Assembly: GCA_033816765.1 (NCBI GenBank)
Contig: CM066287.1
Location: 496,001-560,000 of the forward strand
Direction: 5' to 3'
From: Nothopassalora personata
Taxonomy: Eukaryota > Ascomycota > Dothideomycetes > Mycosphaerellales > Mycosphaerellaceae
DNA length: 64,000 bases
The notes under the pieces are model-generated. The model saw only the letters and a list, made by a program, of their open reading frames with translations, searched no databases and had not been told where the DNA came from. How positions within the stretch are numbered: position 1 is the stretch's first letter; each line of letters starts with the position of its first letter. Position numbers and translations under genes: made by a program. Shown piece after piece: positions 22,494 through 35,227 of the stretch.

Positions 22494-25372
22494 TATAGAG
22501 TTTAGAAACAATACCCCTAGTAACCTAGTAAGATCCGCTAAGGACAACTAGGTGCTTAGGAAAGGCGTGCAGTTCTAGGCATAGAAATCTATGCTAATTA
22601 GCGCACTGCTAGAGAAGGATCTAGTTAGATACGTGATCTATAATCTAGACTAGGTTGACCTAAAGTACGCTCTAAATAGGGTAGCTTATAATCAACCCTA
22701 AGATATAACTAAGAATGTCTAAGATAAGACTGCCTAGAATAAAGCCCCTTAGAACATTACTAGTAGAGTAGGATATAAAGCTACCTATAAGCGATAGAAG
22801 AAAGAGGACATATAAGCATATAGCATTATTATAGCTAGATTAGATTCTACCCTAAGGCTAAACTTTAGAGATGTAGACAAGTTAGCTAAGGAATTGTATA
22901 ATTTAATTAAGGCAATATATAAGCTAGTTATTATAATTGATCTATATAACACTCTAAAGGCAGTTAGGCACATTAAACTAGATGCTACAAGACCTAATAC
23001 ATTAAAGTACTATAAAGACTTTTAAGCATAGGTAAATAATAATAAGACTACTATAGAGCAATTTATTAGATCTTCCCTAGTTAATAACAAGTTAAGGCTT
23101 AAATCCTTTTTTGTCCTCCTAGATAGCATCTATAGATTGTACTTTATTAAAGGTCTAAACTATGTCGAATAGCTTAGGACATAGAGACACAACAATCCCC
23201 TAGAATTAACTACCCTAGAGAGAATGTTTATAACTCTTAGGAAGGAGTAAGTACCTACTACCCATAAGCCTAGCAATAGCTTTATTAGAGCATTCTTAAG
23301 TAAGAATGATAATAAGCAGTGTATACAGTACTTATATAAGCATACTAACGCGAACTGCTATAAGTAGCATCTAGAGAAGAATCCTAGGAACAGGTCTAAG
23401 AAGGGTAAAGACACCCTAAAGGATAGGGTAAAGAAGGTAAAGGGTAGCAAATTCCCTAGGAAGAGGATTGCTATAGCAATTGATAACTAGTTAGACTTAT
23501 TATCTAATTAGGAGCACAGCTCTAATAGTAATAGGGACTAGAGATAACTACATAGAAGGTCTAGAGTAGCTATTACAGTTGCATAACTAGAGTGTATAGG
23601 AAGGATAGTAGCTACCGTATTAAACCTAATATTAATAGACAAAGTCTATAACATAGGTACATCCTTCTATATCTATAATAATCTTATAGACCTTTAGAAT
23701 GTTAGGCTAAGACTAAGGCCTACATACTTCTTATAGGCCGTTAGGTAAGGATCTCTTATAACTAAAGGAGAATTAGAGTAGGTTATAAAGAACCATCTTA
23801 GCTAAGAGACTACCCTCCTCCTTCGTAATATACTTTACTTACTAGAGTTAGATACGACACTAATCTCTATAGAACTCCTATATAAGAAACATAGAGTTTA
23901 CCTAGATAGACTATCTAAAATGTTATTCTAGAAGGACAAGCCTATAGGCTTAGTTAAGATAATGAAAAATGTTATTGTCTTTAGGAACCTTAGGGTAAAG
24001 AGGGGTTCTAGGAAGGATAAAGATAGATTAGCACTAAAAGGACTTACTACTCTTATATTTACTAAGCTAAGAACTAACATAGTTAGATAGCATTAAAGGC
24101 TTAGGCATATTAGGAGCACATTACTTAATACTACAAAAGAAGCAGTTAAGGGCCTAGAAGATGTTAATACTATAGAGTTAGGGCATTATAAGACTTATAA
24201 GCTTATAAGGTTATAAAGAGTTATTTTAAGAATCCCTAGGAGACCCGTACTAGAGGCATTAGATAAAATCTATGCTAACCTAGTTAGTCTAATTACTCTA
24301 CTCTCTTATAATAGTTACGCATATTGCCTTATGCTTACGTGTGCCAAAACTAGGATAAGATAGTACTTGCTACTTCTAAAGAAAAGTAATGCTCTAACAG
24401 CAATTAAGACTTAGCTTACTATAATATAGAACCACTATAAGAAGAAACCTAAGATCTGGTTCTTAGATAGTAGTAGGGAATTTAATAACATTGAACTTAG
24501 AACATATGCCTAACATAAAGGAATTAGATAGGATTTTGCATTACTATATATACCTAAGTAGAATAGAGTTGCTAAAGCTTCGAATAAAGTTATTATTAAC
24601 AAGGCTAGAGCTATGCTTGTAGACTCTAGCTTACTATAGAACCTCTAGCCCTAGGCTATAGATTTTGTATGCTATATTACGAACCGCCTCTTTAACTTAA
24701 CAATAAAAAATGTACTATAGATTAACTTTAAGAAGGACCTAGGCATTAATGTTAAAGAGATAGACTTAAGGAATGTAAGGAGGTTTAGATATAAAGCATA
24801 TAAACATAACGACAATTATACTAAGTCTAAAAAGTTCTCTACAAGGGCGGACATATAGTAGCATATAGGATTCTAGGGTAGTTTATTAACTAACTACCTG
24901 CTATAGAAGCCATAGTAGGAGAAAAGAAAATAGGTCTATAAGATAACCTATTCCCCCTATGTAACTTTTAATAAAGATTTCTTATAGAACTCGCAATACT
25001 AAATCCCTATAGGCAAGTAGGTCGCTTAGGGGGAGTAGACAGGGCAGACTGTTAAGAGCTCCTAGCTTACTACTAGTAATAAGCATACTGTCCTAGATAA
25101 CGAGATTACCTTCCTTAGACATCCCTATAATAACCCTAAGGACCCTTACTATAAAGGTATTTATATGCCTTATAAAGGGCCATACGAGCTAGAAGCGAGT
25201 CACTAACCCTATAAACCTTTAAGGGGAGCTATGTAGCTAGAGGGGGAGCTATAGTAGTATAGTAACTAACCTAAAACATAAAGGGCTTTGCAATAAGACT
25301 CCCCTAACTAAGGTTAGTCTTAGGGGGAGCATAGGATAGAAGATTCACGTCTACTATTTAGAGACACATCCC

Positions 25373-25471
25373 CCTAGCTCTAGGAATAGTCTCCTATAGA
25401 GCATACCTAGCTCTAGGAACAATCTCCTATAGAGTACACCTAGCTCTAGGAACAATCCCCTATAGAGCATA
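25373..25471 (+). repeat. 33-bp tandem repeat, three copies, inside copia pol
   Basis: Three copies start at 25373, 25406 and 25439, each beginning CCTAGCTCTAGGAA. The unit is 33 bp, so it would add 11 residues in frame. It lies in the poorly conserved linker between integrase and RT. Confidence 0.85.
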
Positions 25472-26406
25472 AGCCTTAGACTTTATAGTCTAAAGAACTA
25501 TACTAAGAAGACATAGCCCTAGCTATGTAAGAAGACCCTAATTAGGCTATAACACTATTCTACCCTGCCAATATAAAGAAGGGGAAGCTTATAGATCCTA
25601 CTACCCTAACTAAAGCATTAAATAGGCCTAATAGAGCTAAATGGATTAGGGCAATTAGAAAGGAATTCAACTCCTTAGAAGACATAGAATATGTTATATA
25701 GATCCTATTATAGAAAGTCCCTAAGGGCAGGAAACTGCTTATAGGAAAATGGGTCCTACACTACAAGTATCTTCCTAATAGGTCTATTAAGAAGCGTAGA
25801 GCTAGATAGGTAGCAAAGGGGTTTACTTAAAAGCAAGGGACAGACTATGTTAAAACCTTTACTCTAACCCTAAGGCCACTAATAAGTAGGATTCTCCTAG
25901 CCCTATGCACAGTTCTTAGCTAGAAGAGGAGACAGATTAATGTTAAAACAGCATTTATAAACCCTAATATTAACAGACCTTTGTATATTAAACTACTAGA
26001 AGGGGCAGAACTTATTAAGAAAGATCTATCTAACAAAGTCCTAGAAATCAAGAAGGGACTATATAGATTAAAACAAGCTACAAACCTCTAGTACTATAAT
26101 GCTAAGGAAGCTCTAGAAGAATTAGGCCTAAAGAGACTTAATTCTAATATATGTCTTTTTTAGGGGGAGAATCTTTTAGTTCTCCTATATGTAGATGACT
26201 TTTAGATCTTTAGCGACAGTAATTAGAAGATTAAAGGGTTCATTACTAGACTAAAGAATAAGTACTCTATTAAAACTATTAACACCAACCTTTTCCTAGG
26301 CATGCAACTAAAGAGTAAAAAGAATAGAGATCTACATATCTCCTAAAAGCACTATACTTTAGAGAAACTTTAGAAACATAGCCTAGACTTAGCTAAAAGT
26401 GTTAAG

Positions 26407-26603
26407 TGTTAAGGGGATGTCGCAATGTATAGCACGCCCACGACCTGCCAGTCGTAGATGAACTAATTCTTGCCTTTTGTTCAAGACGCATCGCGCGTCG
26501 CAAGATGTACTCATGCGTGTCACGTGCGGCTTGGCAGCCGGTCGCGACCGCATGTCACATGCAAGGCCACATGTAGGGGTTAGCCACTGGGCTGCCCCTT
26601 ACA
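26407..26603 (-). repeat. Solo LTR of family A, unmutated
   Basis: This 197-bp LTR begins TGTTAAGGGGATGTCG and ends GCTGCCCCTTACA, with perfect 5-bp duplications TTAAG at 26402-26406 and 26604-26608. It keeps CpA and TpG, unlike its surroundings, so it inserted after the RIP of the copia host and then lost its interior by LTR-LTR recombination. Confidence 0.95.
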
Positions 26604-27306
26604 TTAAGTATCCCCTTAACCGCCTGTATAAAGCTTATAAAGAGCAATGTAACATATAGGATTACAATCTATTTAACACATTAATTAGGGAACTCTAGTA
26701 CCTAGCTAACTAGACTAGGCTAGATATCTCCTATATAACAAACCACCTAGCCAAATTCTTAGCTAATCCTTTAGTAGAACATATTACTATAGTAAAGCAT
26801 GTTTAGAGATACATTACTAGAACAATTAATAAGTGCCTAATCTTTAGGAAAACACAATCCCTAAAGCTAGAGATCTATATAGACTCTAATTTCTCTAGAG
26901 ATCTAATAGGTAGATTAACCTTAGGACTCCTAGTTAAAATGGCTAGAAGTCCTATTATCTAGAAATTTAACCTATAGAAGGAGATAGTGCTATTAAGCAC
27001 TAAAGTAGAGTATGTAGCCTTAACTAAATACTGCAGGGAAGTAATGTAGTTAAGAAATCTACTCTATAAAACCTAGAAAATAACTAACTATAAAGCTTAA
27101 GCCTTTAAGATCTTTATAGACAACTAGTCTACTATTAAGCTAGTTAGAGATCACACTAAATATAGAAGAACTAAGCATGTTAGACTAAGGAACTACTTTT
27201 ATAGACATGCTTATAAAGAAGGCTTAATTGTAGTTAAGTATATCCCTACTATATAGCAGCTTATAGATTAGCTTATAAAGCTAAAGTTACTAAACCACAT
27301 TCTCTA

Positions 27307-28388
27307 AGGGAGGCTTCTAGAGACTAACTACACTTTTATTTATACATAGCAAGACCTTTATTTGTTTATAAGTATTTATAAAGCAATATCTCATTTGTTT
27401 AGAGACAGTAGAGGAAAGTTTTTATTAGCCTCAAGGGCTAGATTCATTTAGGGTATCGTATATCTTACTATGCTTATGCAACTAGACTATAGAGAGGCCT
27501 ACTTCAGAACTGCCTTTTAAGGCAAGATCTAGTTTATTATTATAGACTCCAATTTAGGGGAGCTATAGTATTAAAATAAAAGGAAACAGAGAAGTAGACC
27601 GCCCTTACTTGTAACGGCTATTTTATCCTTTAGCCCTAAATAAATCACTAAGACCTAATATAAGTACACTATCTAGACTACTACTTACTACTAAAACTAC
27701 TAGAGCCTCTAGAACCCCTCTTATAGGAAGTCGAGTTTAATATAGCACCCTCCTAAAAGTTATTATTAGTGCCTAAGCGCTGTAGGAACTAACGAATTAA
27801 GGTAGTAACCTTATCCTAAGAGAGGGAGTTAGAGAATAGGAGGCGAAGCTCTAGGAGGACAGTTCTAGAACCATTACTAGGAGCCCTAGGGATGCTTAGG
27901 CGCTAGTCTATATCGCTAGGAATAAGCTAGGTAGGTAGCACCTAAAGACTATATCTAGAGGTACTTATGCTAGGAGAGTATAGAACTAGAGATAGGAAGC
28001 CCTTACGTAGAGGACTGCTACGCATAATAGGAGGAGATCGACTATACTATGTACTACCCTAGAATGTAGCACTAGCGGAGCGAGTATAACCTACACTAGG
28101 CTACTAGTAGGTTCTAGATAGACTAGCGGTACTCTACTATAGGGTCCGTAGAGAGAAGAAGCTACACTTATCGTAATAATTGTTAAGAGCGCAGTTAGTA
28201 TAGCAGCCCTTAAACTATCCTAGAATAGTGTAGTAACTAGAAAAGGGAAGGTTAGATCTCGCCTTATAGCGGTTATAGGCGCTACTAAAGTACTAAATAA
28301 GATAGTCTATAGCGGAAGCCTATAAGGTAGGAAGGTAGTTCTAACTACTATTAAGGTTTATAGTAATAGTGTTAGAAATATAACCTTA
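27307..28388. other. RIP-mutated sequence of unknown origin
   Basis: About 1.1 kb, AT-rich and full of TAG/CTA. The first 300 bp may be the copia 3' end. Around 27,700-28,350 short protein-like segments with many TAG stops can be read on the plus strand, but no family could be named. Confidence 0.45.
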
Positions 28389-28580
28389 TATTATAAGTAG
28401 GTACAAGCACGTAGTCGGATAAGGTATAAGTCGAATAGACGATCTATCTAAGAGAGGCGCGGAGGGCGCGAGGTAGATATATAAGCGCTAAGCCCTCGGG
28501 CCGGCTTAGTTAGCGGCGCGCGCGGGGTCTACGCACGTGCGCGCGGGTTTAAGTGAATAATAGGCGCCTATACGGTAACA
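28389..28580 (-). repeat. Family B LTR, RIP-mutated, 3' LTR of B-prime
   Basis: This 192-bp LTR has ends TATTATAAG and TACGGTAACA; the expected TG start has become TA, as RIP would cause. It contains the GC-rich CACGTG core of family B. Confidence 0.9.
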
Positions 28581-31500
28581 CTACCCCCCCCTTTTAGAGC
28601 ACGCTCCGGAGTACTCTTTCCTCTTACATCTATTATTACTATTGTAAACATCTCATTATCCATTAGGTCGTTATCTATCTTATTGTTATCTATTACCTCG
28701 TGTCTCTCGTAACTATCTATAATACTACGTAACGTAGGTAAGTCTCTACGGCGGCACGGCGTAGTAACCTTAGTTACTATCCGGACGGTGTCCCCTTCGG
28801 TGTATGTACTAAGCTCGTCGTATAGGCGCCCTATGCCGTAGTAACTCGCGCTATCTAGGCGGCTATACTCTATATTCTAATAATCCTTAGTAGCCTTACG
28901 TCCATTATAACTCGCGCTACGCCGGTATTTGACTACTTTAGAGACTCGGTCTATTTATCGAGAAGGATCGTTATCGCGACGCGTATCGCTCCCTTTCTTA
29001 TAAGTCCGGAGGCCTAGTCCCGCCGGTATTAGAGCCTCTACTATCGTGGGTGTTTACGCTAGAGTTATTACTACTAACGCGGGTATACGTGCTACTCGCA
29101 TACCTATAGCATTCTCATTTAGCACCTAGTCTATAGGAGGTTAAAAACTAGGTAGTTTAGTCGCTCGCGGATAGTTGTAATAAAAGTCGGCTATAGAGGC
29201 GGCGGTAGTCTTAATAACCTAATCCGTAGCTTTATAGGATAGCCGATTGTATCTAATATACTTTACTAAGTATTCCTAATACGGCTACTTCTCTCCTCCT
29301 CGTAGTATAGGCCCGCGCGGCTATCTCTTCTTATAGTCGAGGATCTACTTAACTTCTTACTAGTCGGGTTTGGCGGGGTTAGTTTCGTACTATTTATCAT
29401 TAACTATACGGATAGGCGGCGGTACGGGTTGTACTTAGCCTTAGACTAGTAGGTGTACCGGTGCGAGTAGGTGTAAGTAGAAGCGATTATCGATATTTAT
29501 AGTAGGTAGGAGCTCTACTTTATAAGTGTTACCCGGGAGCACCTCCGTAATTACGTACGGTCCTAACTACCTAACATCTATCTTACGAGACGGTCGCTCC
29601 ATCTCCTAGTTTTCTATACTAATCCACACCTTATTACCTTCCTTATATCGTAGTAGAGAGGTGCGGTTCTAGTTAGTATATTTAGCTTATATAGCTTAGG
29701 CTAGGGCTATCTACTAGCGTAGAAATTCGTGCGTATCGTATATCTACGTTATAAAGCGATTTGCGGACTCGGCATCTAGTCGTTACTTATAGGGCATAAG
29801 TAGCATTAGAAGATCCAATTCGAGCTCTAAGAACCGCAGGTTGCGACCGGTGTTTACGTAGAATAGCGATACTCTTATCGTAGCTAACACCGCGTTATTA
29901 GCCGTAAACTTAGCGAGGGGAATCTAATCCGGCTAGTCGTCTTATACGTAGTTAACGAACATACGCTAATATTGCTCTATTGCCTTATTCGTGTTCTCGG
30001 ATTGTCTATCGGTCTTAGGGTAATAGGCTAAAGAAAGCTTCTACTTTATCCCTAATAAGGCGTAGAGGCGTCTCTAGAACGCGGATACCTATTACGTGCT
30101 ACGGTTAGAGACGATGCTCTTTAGGAGTCTATGTCTACTAAATATATATCGTAGGTATACGAGGGCTATATACTCTATAGTTATCGACTAGACTAGGATT
30201 ATATGTTTCTCTTTAGTTAGTCGGCATATAATAGTAAGGGCGTCCTTATAGGTTTGCCTATCTAGTACACTCTTACCTAGCGGTAGGTAAGTTACGAAGT
30301 CTATTGTAATATCCTCCTATACTACGAAAGGAACTAGTAGAGGTTTTAGTAAACCTAGGTACTAGATGTTAGTACTCTTATTCGTGCAATAGATGCGATA
30401 GGCTTGCACATAGGACTTAACGAAACGTGCTATACCGGGCTAAACGTAGTTACGTGTAATAAGCTCGTACGTCTTTTCATTACCTATGTACCTAGCGATA
30501 GTATAGTCGTAGAAAGCCTAAGTAATACGCGTACGTACTAGTACCTCTCCGTCGTCGAGAGCATCCTCGGATTTAGGCGGTATAAATAGGCTATACCCTC
30601 TGTATATATTCTTTATATATATTATGCCTCCTACTAGTACCGCGTGTCGATCGTCGAGACGGTGTTTACGTAGTAGCGAGTAGGGCTAGTCAGCTTCTAG
30701 TTATCGCACTACTTCCTTGGCTTCTAGTTATATATACAGTTCCCGGATTACGGTCGTTAATAGCGTAACTACATCATTTATATAGACACTTAGCCTTATA
30801 GACGAGATGTTAAGTATACGATCTAGCCTAAGTAGTACTTAATGTTACTACTAGTTCCTCGGGTCGCTTAGATCTCCTAGTAACGGTAGGTCTTAAGAGC
30901 GTCTAGTTAGGCTATTAGGCTTCGTTCCCTATACGCCTAGCCGATAGACGATCTTAAAGAAGAATTAAGAGAGGAACTCTACCTATCTCGCCTATCGACG
31001 GTTAAGCTACTTCGTACTTATAAACTATTCGAGATTCTTATAATCTAAATACACGAGTATAGGCTTATCCTCTACCGACTTCGGATTGGGTAGATTCTCG
31101 TAGTTATCTACGCCGAACTTATTAACTATAAGTTCCGGGCGCTATTCTTTAAAGGCTTACACGATAGCTAGTAACTCTTTATCGTAGATGTCGTAGTTGT
31201 TCTACTACGGGTCTATTTTCTTAGACATATATATAATAGGGTGTAGAACACCGTTCTTATCGCGCTACGATAAGACTACTACTATTACGTAGTCCGATAC
31301 ATCCGTTTCGAGGATCGTCTCTCTTCCTAGATAGAAGTGTTTTAGAGTAGGTGCGTCGATAAATGCTTACTTAAGAGCATCGAACGACTTCTAGTAAGCT
31401 TCTAACCATTCCTACGGTACGTTCTTACGGGTTAACTTAGTTATAGGTAAGTAGATCTTACTAAAGTTCTTAATAAATCTACGGTAGAAGTTAGCGAACC

Positions 31501-34500
31501 CTATAAACGATAGAATGTCGGTAACATTAGCGGGTGTAGGCCAGTTCTTAACGCATTCGATCTTCTTAGGATCTATCTTTATGCCCTTATTTGTAATAAT
31601 AATACTAAGGTATATCGTCTCGTACCGGAAGAACTTACACTTATTAATGTTAAGTTGTAGCCCGGCTACGTCTAGTCTCTTTAGTACCTTTATTACGTGC
31701 TGTACGTGTTCTTCGCGGGTTTTACTAAAAACTAAGGCGTCGTCTAGATAACACGATACGAAGTCGTCTAGGAACTCTCGTAAGGTGTCGTTAATAAATA
31801 ACTAAAACGTGCCCGGGGCATTATATAGGCCGAAGGGCATAACTACGTATTTAAACTGTCTATACCTCGTCGTAAAAGCTGTCTTCTATTCATCTCTAGC
31901 TACGATGCGAATACGGTTGAATGCTACGATAACATCTAACTTAGTAAACTATTACGTACCGGCAATGCGATCTAAGGTCTCCTAGAACAGGGGGATTAGA
32001 TATCGGCTCTTCGTAGTAATCGTATTTAACGTACGATAATCGATACATATACGTAGGCCTCCTCCTAGCTTCTTAACTATTAGGACAGGTGCTACTACTA
32101 GTAACACGCTACGCTATATTGCGCCCTTCTTAAGCTAGTCATTAAGCCATTTCTTAATTACCTCGTTCTCTCGTGTAGAGAAGGAGTATAGTCTCCGAAA
32201 CGGTAGTATCTAGCTAGCCTTAAGCTTAATCTCGTAATTAACGCCTAGTCGTCGTAGTAGCACCTTGTCGGCTTCCTTACGACTAAATAGTCTTACTATT
32301 TCTCGGAACTTAGGTAGTAATAGAGGGATTGGATTCTAGTCCTTATCCTTAGGATTCATAAACCGTTAGTAGTTATCTACCGACATAGTAGAGGCATTAA
32401 GTTGCCGCTAGGTATATTTACCCTAGGGCTCCTACTCTTTTCTATCTATATAGTCCTAGGTATTACTATCTACTAGTATTGCCGCGTTACCTCCTTAAAC
32501 TAGCTTTGTACGTATACTAAACGCTTTTAACGCGTATACGGATAGTAGATCTCTCGCGACTTGTCTATTAAGATCTTCCTTCGGATTAAACATCTACATT
32601 ATATAGATCTCGTATCCCTTAAAACCCTTACGCCTACTTATACGCCTTAATGCCTTAGTAGTAATAGGTTAGATGTCGATTACTAGATCGGGTTCCGATA
32701 CCGAAGCTTTCCTCGTTATACGTCTTACTAGTCGCTTTAAGGTGTTAGGTCTATCGGCTAGTAGCGGGTACTAGACATGCTATAGTAGCTTAATATCTTC
32801 TTCCATCCGGACTAGTAGAGGTAGAGTATACCTTATCGCTACTTTCGTCGAATACGTCTCCTATACTATAGCTAGCTCCTTATCCTCGACATAGGGCTTA
32901 ACGTAACCTATCGAAACTAGTAACGACTCGGGTACGGGTATCTCTATCTATAGGATGCCTACCGGTGTTATACCCTTATTATTAATAGACTAGACGTATA
33001 TAGGCTCGTTACTATATATATAGTTCTCTCGGCAATACTACGAGAATAGGGTTATAGTTCCTAACGTATAGTAGAATATAGGCTAATGCTCGTCGTGCTA
33101 TAGACGGCCGAGGATAACATTATATTCTAACGATATGTAGTAACTAACTCGCGTCTCGAAATGGTTACCGATCTATACTCGTGCCGTTATCTTATAAGTA
33201 ATTAGCTTACTAGTAGGTTAGCTATCTACTAACATTAGTCCTATAGGGTTAGGTAACTATACTAAATTAAGGTTGTTTCTTTACGTAAAGTCGATATTAA
33301 AGTACGTAGAGTTAGCACTATTATTATAAAAGGATTGAGTAGGGATCTTTCTATTCACTATATATAGCATAACTAGATAAGAAGCTATTACTAGGTTGTG
33401 TTCATCTATAGAATAGTTTACCGCTAGTAGGGAGTGTACTAATATGCTTAAAACCTTGCCTCTATTAGGAGGCTCCTTTTTATATTTATATTCGTAATCT
33501 CGTAACTCTCGTACTAACTCGTCTCGTCTACTACGTGTTACGCTTACGGAGTGGACTATACGTTTTCCGAACTACCGCCGGTAGTGTTATTGCTACTATT
33601 ACGTTAGTTGTTCTTCGGATTATAGCCTAGCGTATAGGGGCGACGGCTAACATCCTTTAGTAGGTACTAGTCGTAGTCGACACGACGGTAACCTACCTCC
33701 TTACACTTTATATACTTGTTCTAGTTAATGCATTCCTATGCCTTAGCGGCATCTAGTAGTTGTAGGTGTTAGTACTTCTACGGACGATCGGCCTACTTAG
33801 TCTTAGAGTTAGGATTACTAGGCGTGTTACCACCTCCGCTTATAGCTCCGTCCTTCTTACCGTCGTTACCCTTAGTGTCCTTAGGCTTGTTAGCGGGCTA
33901 CTTCTTATGCTTAAGGTCGTACTACTCGAACTTATCCTCGTAAGTATATAGTATACACACGACCTACTTAAGGGTTATGTTAGCCGTGTTCTTACTTATA
34001 ATACGGTTATCGTATCTCGCGTTTAGCTTACGTAGTAGGAAGTCCTTCTTAAGCTTCTTATCGGTAGTACCGGCGTCTAGGTTAACGATGTCTACGTTCT
34101 CGCGGAAGATAGGGTAGAACTCGCTAAACTTCTACTTCTCGCCCTAGTCTAGCGTAGTGAGCTTAGTTATAGTAGTAGCGTACGTATTACGAGTACTATA
34201 GCGGGCTACTAGATTATCTATTATGTTATTAACCGAGGCGTAGGCTTATATTGTGCCGTTCGTAACCTTAGTAAGGCTTAGGATCTTAGAGTCGACATAT
34301 TTCTAGGCTAAGTTCTTAAGCTAGCTTTAGACATTCTATAGTAAAGCCGTAACAGTACGGTACTTAGACGCTACTAGCTTAGCTTCGGCGGTACGCTACT
34401 ACTCTTCGAACTTAATGCCCTTCTTATCTAGGGGGTTAAACTCCTTCGGTACCTTCGGCTTGCTTAACGACTTAATACTAGTAGTTATTGTAGAATCGTA

Positions 34501-35035
34501 TATAGTATAGCGCGACTTCGGTTCCTTACTCTTCTTCGAGTTCTTCTTCTTAGACTTAGAACTCTTACGCTTACTACTACGACGGTAACCGCGCTCGTTA
34601 TCGCTATCGTTAGAGGAGGAAGAATCGGAAGAATCGGAGGAATCCAGCGGGTCGTCGTCTACTCGAATAGGCTTACTACTATTCTATCGACGCTCGAGTA
34701 ACTCTTTAGACTTAGTACGTAGAGGCGGTAACTCCTTACGTAAGTCCTTACGTTACTTTAAACGTCTACGCTTCTCCTATTTACGCTTCTCCTTCTCGAG
34801 CTCCTTAATACGCAGTTTAGTATCGGCGAGTTAGGACTTAGCTACCTTACATTAGGTGCGATATAGCTTTCTCGCTTCCTTAGTCGTAGCTAGCTCGGTC
34901 TTAACCTTATCTAGCTCGTCTAGGTCGATAATAACTTTATCCGTATACTTAGTAAGCTCTACTTTTAGCTTATCGATCTCGGCTTACTTCTAGTCTACGT
35001 CCGCTTAGGTAGAGCTAACTTTATCCTTAAGCCGA
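28389..35035 (-). mobile_element. RIP-mutated, truncated Ty3/gypsy element, family B copy (B-prime)
   Basis: A leftward copy of family B: a 3' LTR at 28389-28580, then (moving right) chromodomain/integrase, RNase H, RT and gag. RT near 31,850-31,600 reads [20 protein letters not shown], and the flanking residues match element B almost word for word. Gag at about 35,030-33,550 contains the same coiled, Lys/Arg-rich part as B at 51,100-51,700. The first half of gag and the 5' LTR are missing; the sequence stops at an unmutated B LTR at 35036. Nearly every glutamine codon is now a stop. The counterpart of the gag-pol junction is near 33,560. Confidence 0.88.
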
Positions 35036-35227
35036 TGTCACAAGCAGGTGCAAGCACGTGGTCGGATAAGGTACAAGTCGAATAGACGGTCTATCTAAGA
35101 GAGGCGCAGAGGGCGCGAGGTAGATATACACGCGCCAAGCCCTCGGGCCGGCTTAGTCAGCGGCGCGCGCGGGATCCACGCACGTGCGCGCGGGTCCAAG
35201 TGAATGATGGGCGCCGGTACGGTGACA
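35036..35227 (-). repeat. Unmutated family B LTR without target duplication
   Basis: This 192-bp LTR begins TGTCACAAGCAGG and ends GGTGACA, with CpA and TpG preserved. The flanks are GCCGA on the left and GCGCC on the right, so no 5-bp duplication exists. The left flank is RIPed B gag and the right flank is a different sequence. This suggests recombination between elements rather than a simple solo LTR. Confidence 0.85.

Larger units (their letters stand above)
22494..27306 (+). mobile_element. RIP-mutated Ty1/copia element, interrupted by a solo LTR
   Basis: The order gag, protease, integrase, reverse transcriptase, RNase H on the plus strand identifies copia. Gag is at about 22,500-23,500, with a knuckle-like remnant near 23,325-23,370. 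Integrase is at about 24,080-24,900, with FLDSSREFNN and RVAKASNKVI as the second Asp and Glu motifs. RT is at about 25,630-26,340, with KWVLHYKYL, GLYRLKQA and LLVLLYVDDF. RNase H is at about 26,690-27,290, with STKVEYVALT. Glutamine codons CAG/CAA have become TAG/TAA throughout, the RIP signature. The solo A LTR (26407-26603) splits RT from RNase H, and element A apparently entered near the gag start. No LTRs could be delimited. Confidence 0.85.
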